13,754 nt of DNA from Actinomycetota bacterium (GTDB lineage: Bacteria; Actinomycetota; Thermoleophilia; Gaiellales; Gaiellaceae), in assembly GCA_013812465.1 (NCBI GenBank), contig JACCTK010000266.1, forward strand, positions 1-13,754, in the 5' to 3' direction. A program made the translations under genes and the position numbers. Shown piece by piece: positions 13,671 to 13,754 of this stretch; the stretch's first letter is position 1, and each line of letters starts with the position of its first letter. The notes beneath the pieces were generated by a model that searched no databases, had not been told where the DNA came from, and was given only the letters and a program-made list of their open reading frames with translations.

Positions 13671-13754
13671 GTGGTTCCGGCCACCGTGGTGCTCATGCTC
13701 ATCGGACTTCTCACGGTTCGACGAATTGGAGGCACCACTGGTGGCCGGTCAGGA
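13671..13754 (+). CDS. possible start of a membrane protein, cut by the window edge
   Basis: From a GTG at 13671 the frame encodes VVPATVVLMLIGLLTVRRIG and stays open to the last base. It is a hydrophobic helix followed by Arg residues, like an N-terminal membrane anchor. The frame is closed upstream by a TAA at 13650-13652. There is no clear ribosome-binding site, and an opposing minus-strand frame covers the same bases, so this is only a possibility. Confidence 0.25.
   Translation, partial: MVPATVVLMLIGLLTVRRIGGTTGGRSG

Noticed and set aside
1..13754. CRISPR array, defence system, toxin-antitoxin pair or riboswitch
   Set aside because: No regularly spaced repeats, nuclease or toxin-like genes, or recognisable riboswitch folds were seen in any intergenic region.

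Overview
The window is GC-rich bacterial DNA with high-GC codon use, frequent GTG/TTG starts and tightly overlapping genes. It looks like an actinobacterium, possibly of the Thermoleophilia/Solirubrobacterales type. That placement is inferred from composition and protein style only; there is no marker gene in the window.

Layout. (1) 1-1500 is a chromosomal flank: a minus-strand two-helix membrane protein, an intact tRNA-Gly(TCC), a 12-bp tandem repeat, the 3' half of a tRNA-His without a recognisable 5' half, and a possible 49-residue membrane peptide. (2) 1500-12074 is one coherent catabolic locus. A FadR/FCD-type GntR regulator and an aldehyde dehydrogenase run rightwards. They converge, stop codon against stop codon, on a minus-strand operon of an enolase-superfamily dehydratase-like enzyme, an acetamidase/formamidase-family hydrolase and a DapA-superfamily lyase. 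Divergent from that operon is a complete Dpp/Opp-type ABC importer: Tat-type lipoprotein binding protein, two permeases and a double ATPase. (3) 12075-13754 is a graveyard of mobile DNA: an IS21 IstA fragment with end-like repeats, a C-terminal tyrosine-recombinase fragment, and a tRNA T-arm-like sequence near the right edge.

How it probably works. The importer brings in an unknown small organic solute. The amidase-like, enolase-superfamily, DapA-like and aldehyde dehydrogenase enzymes together resemble routes that pass through a 2-keto-3-deoxy acid (or a pyrroline carboxylate) to 2-oxoglutarate semialdehyde and 2-oxoglutarate. The substrate cannot be read from the sequence. The most useful new observation is a 19-bp operator-like motif (GTAnnATGTCnnnTnnnAC). 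It occurs once as a nearly perfect palindrome in front of the GntR gene and twice in the divergent promoter region between the enzyme operon and the transporter. This suggests that the GntR protein controls itself and both halves of the locus. No defence system, CRISPR array or secondary-metabolite cluster was seen.
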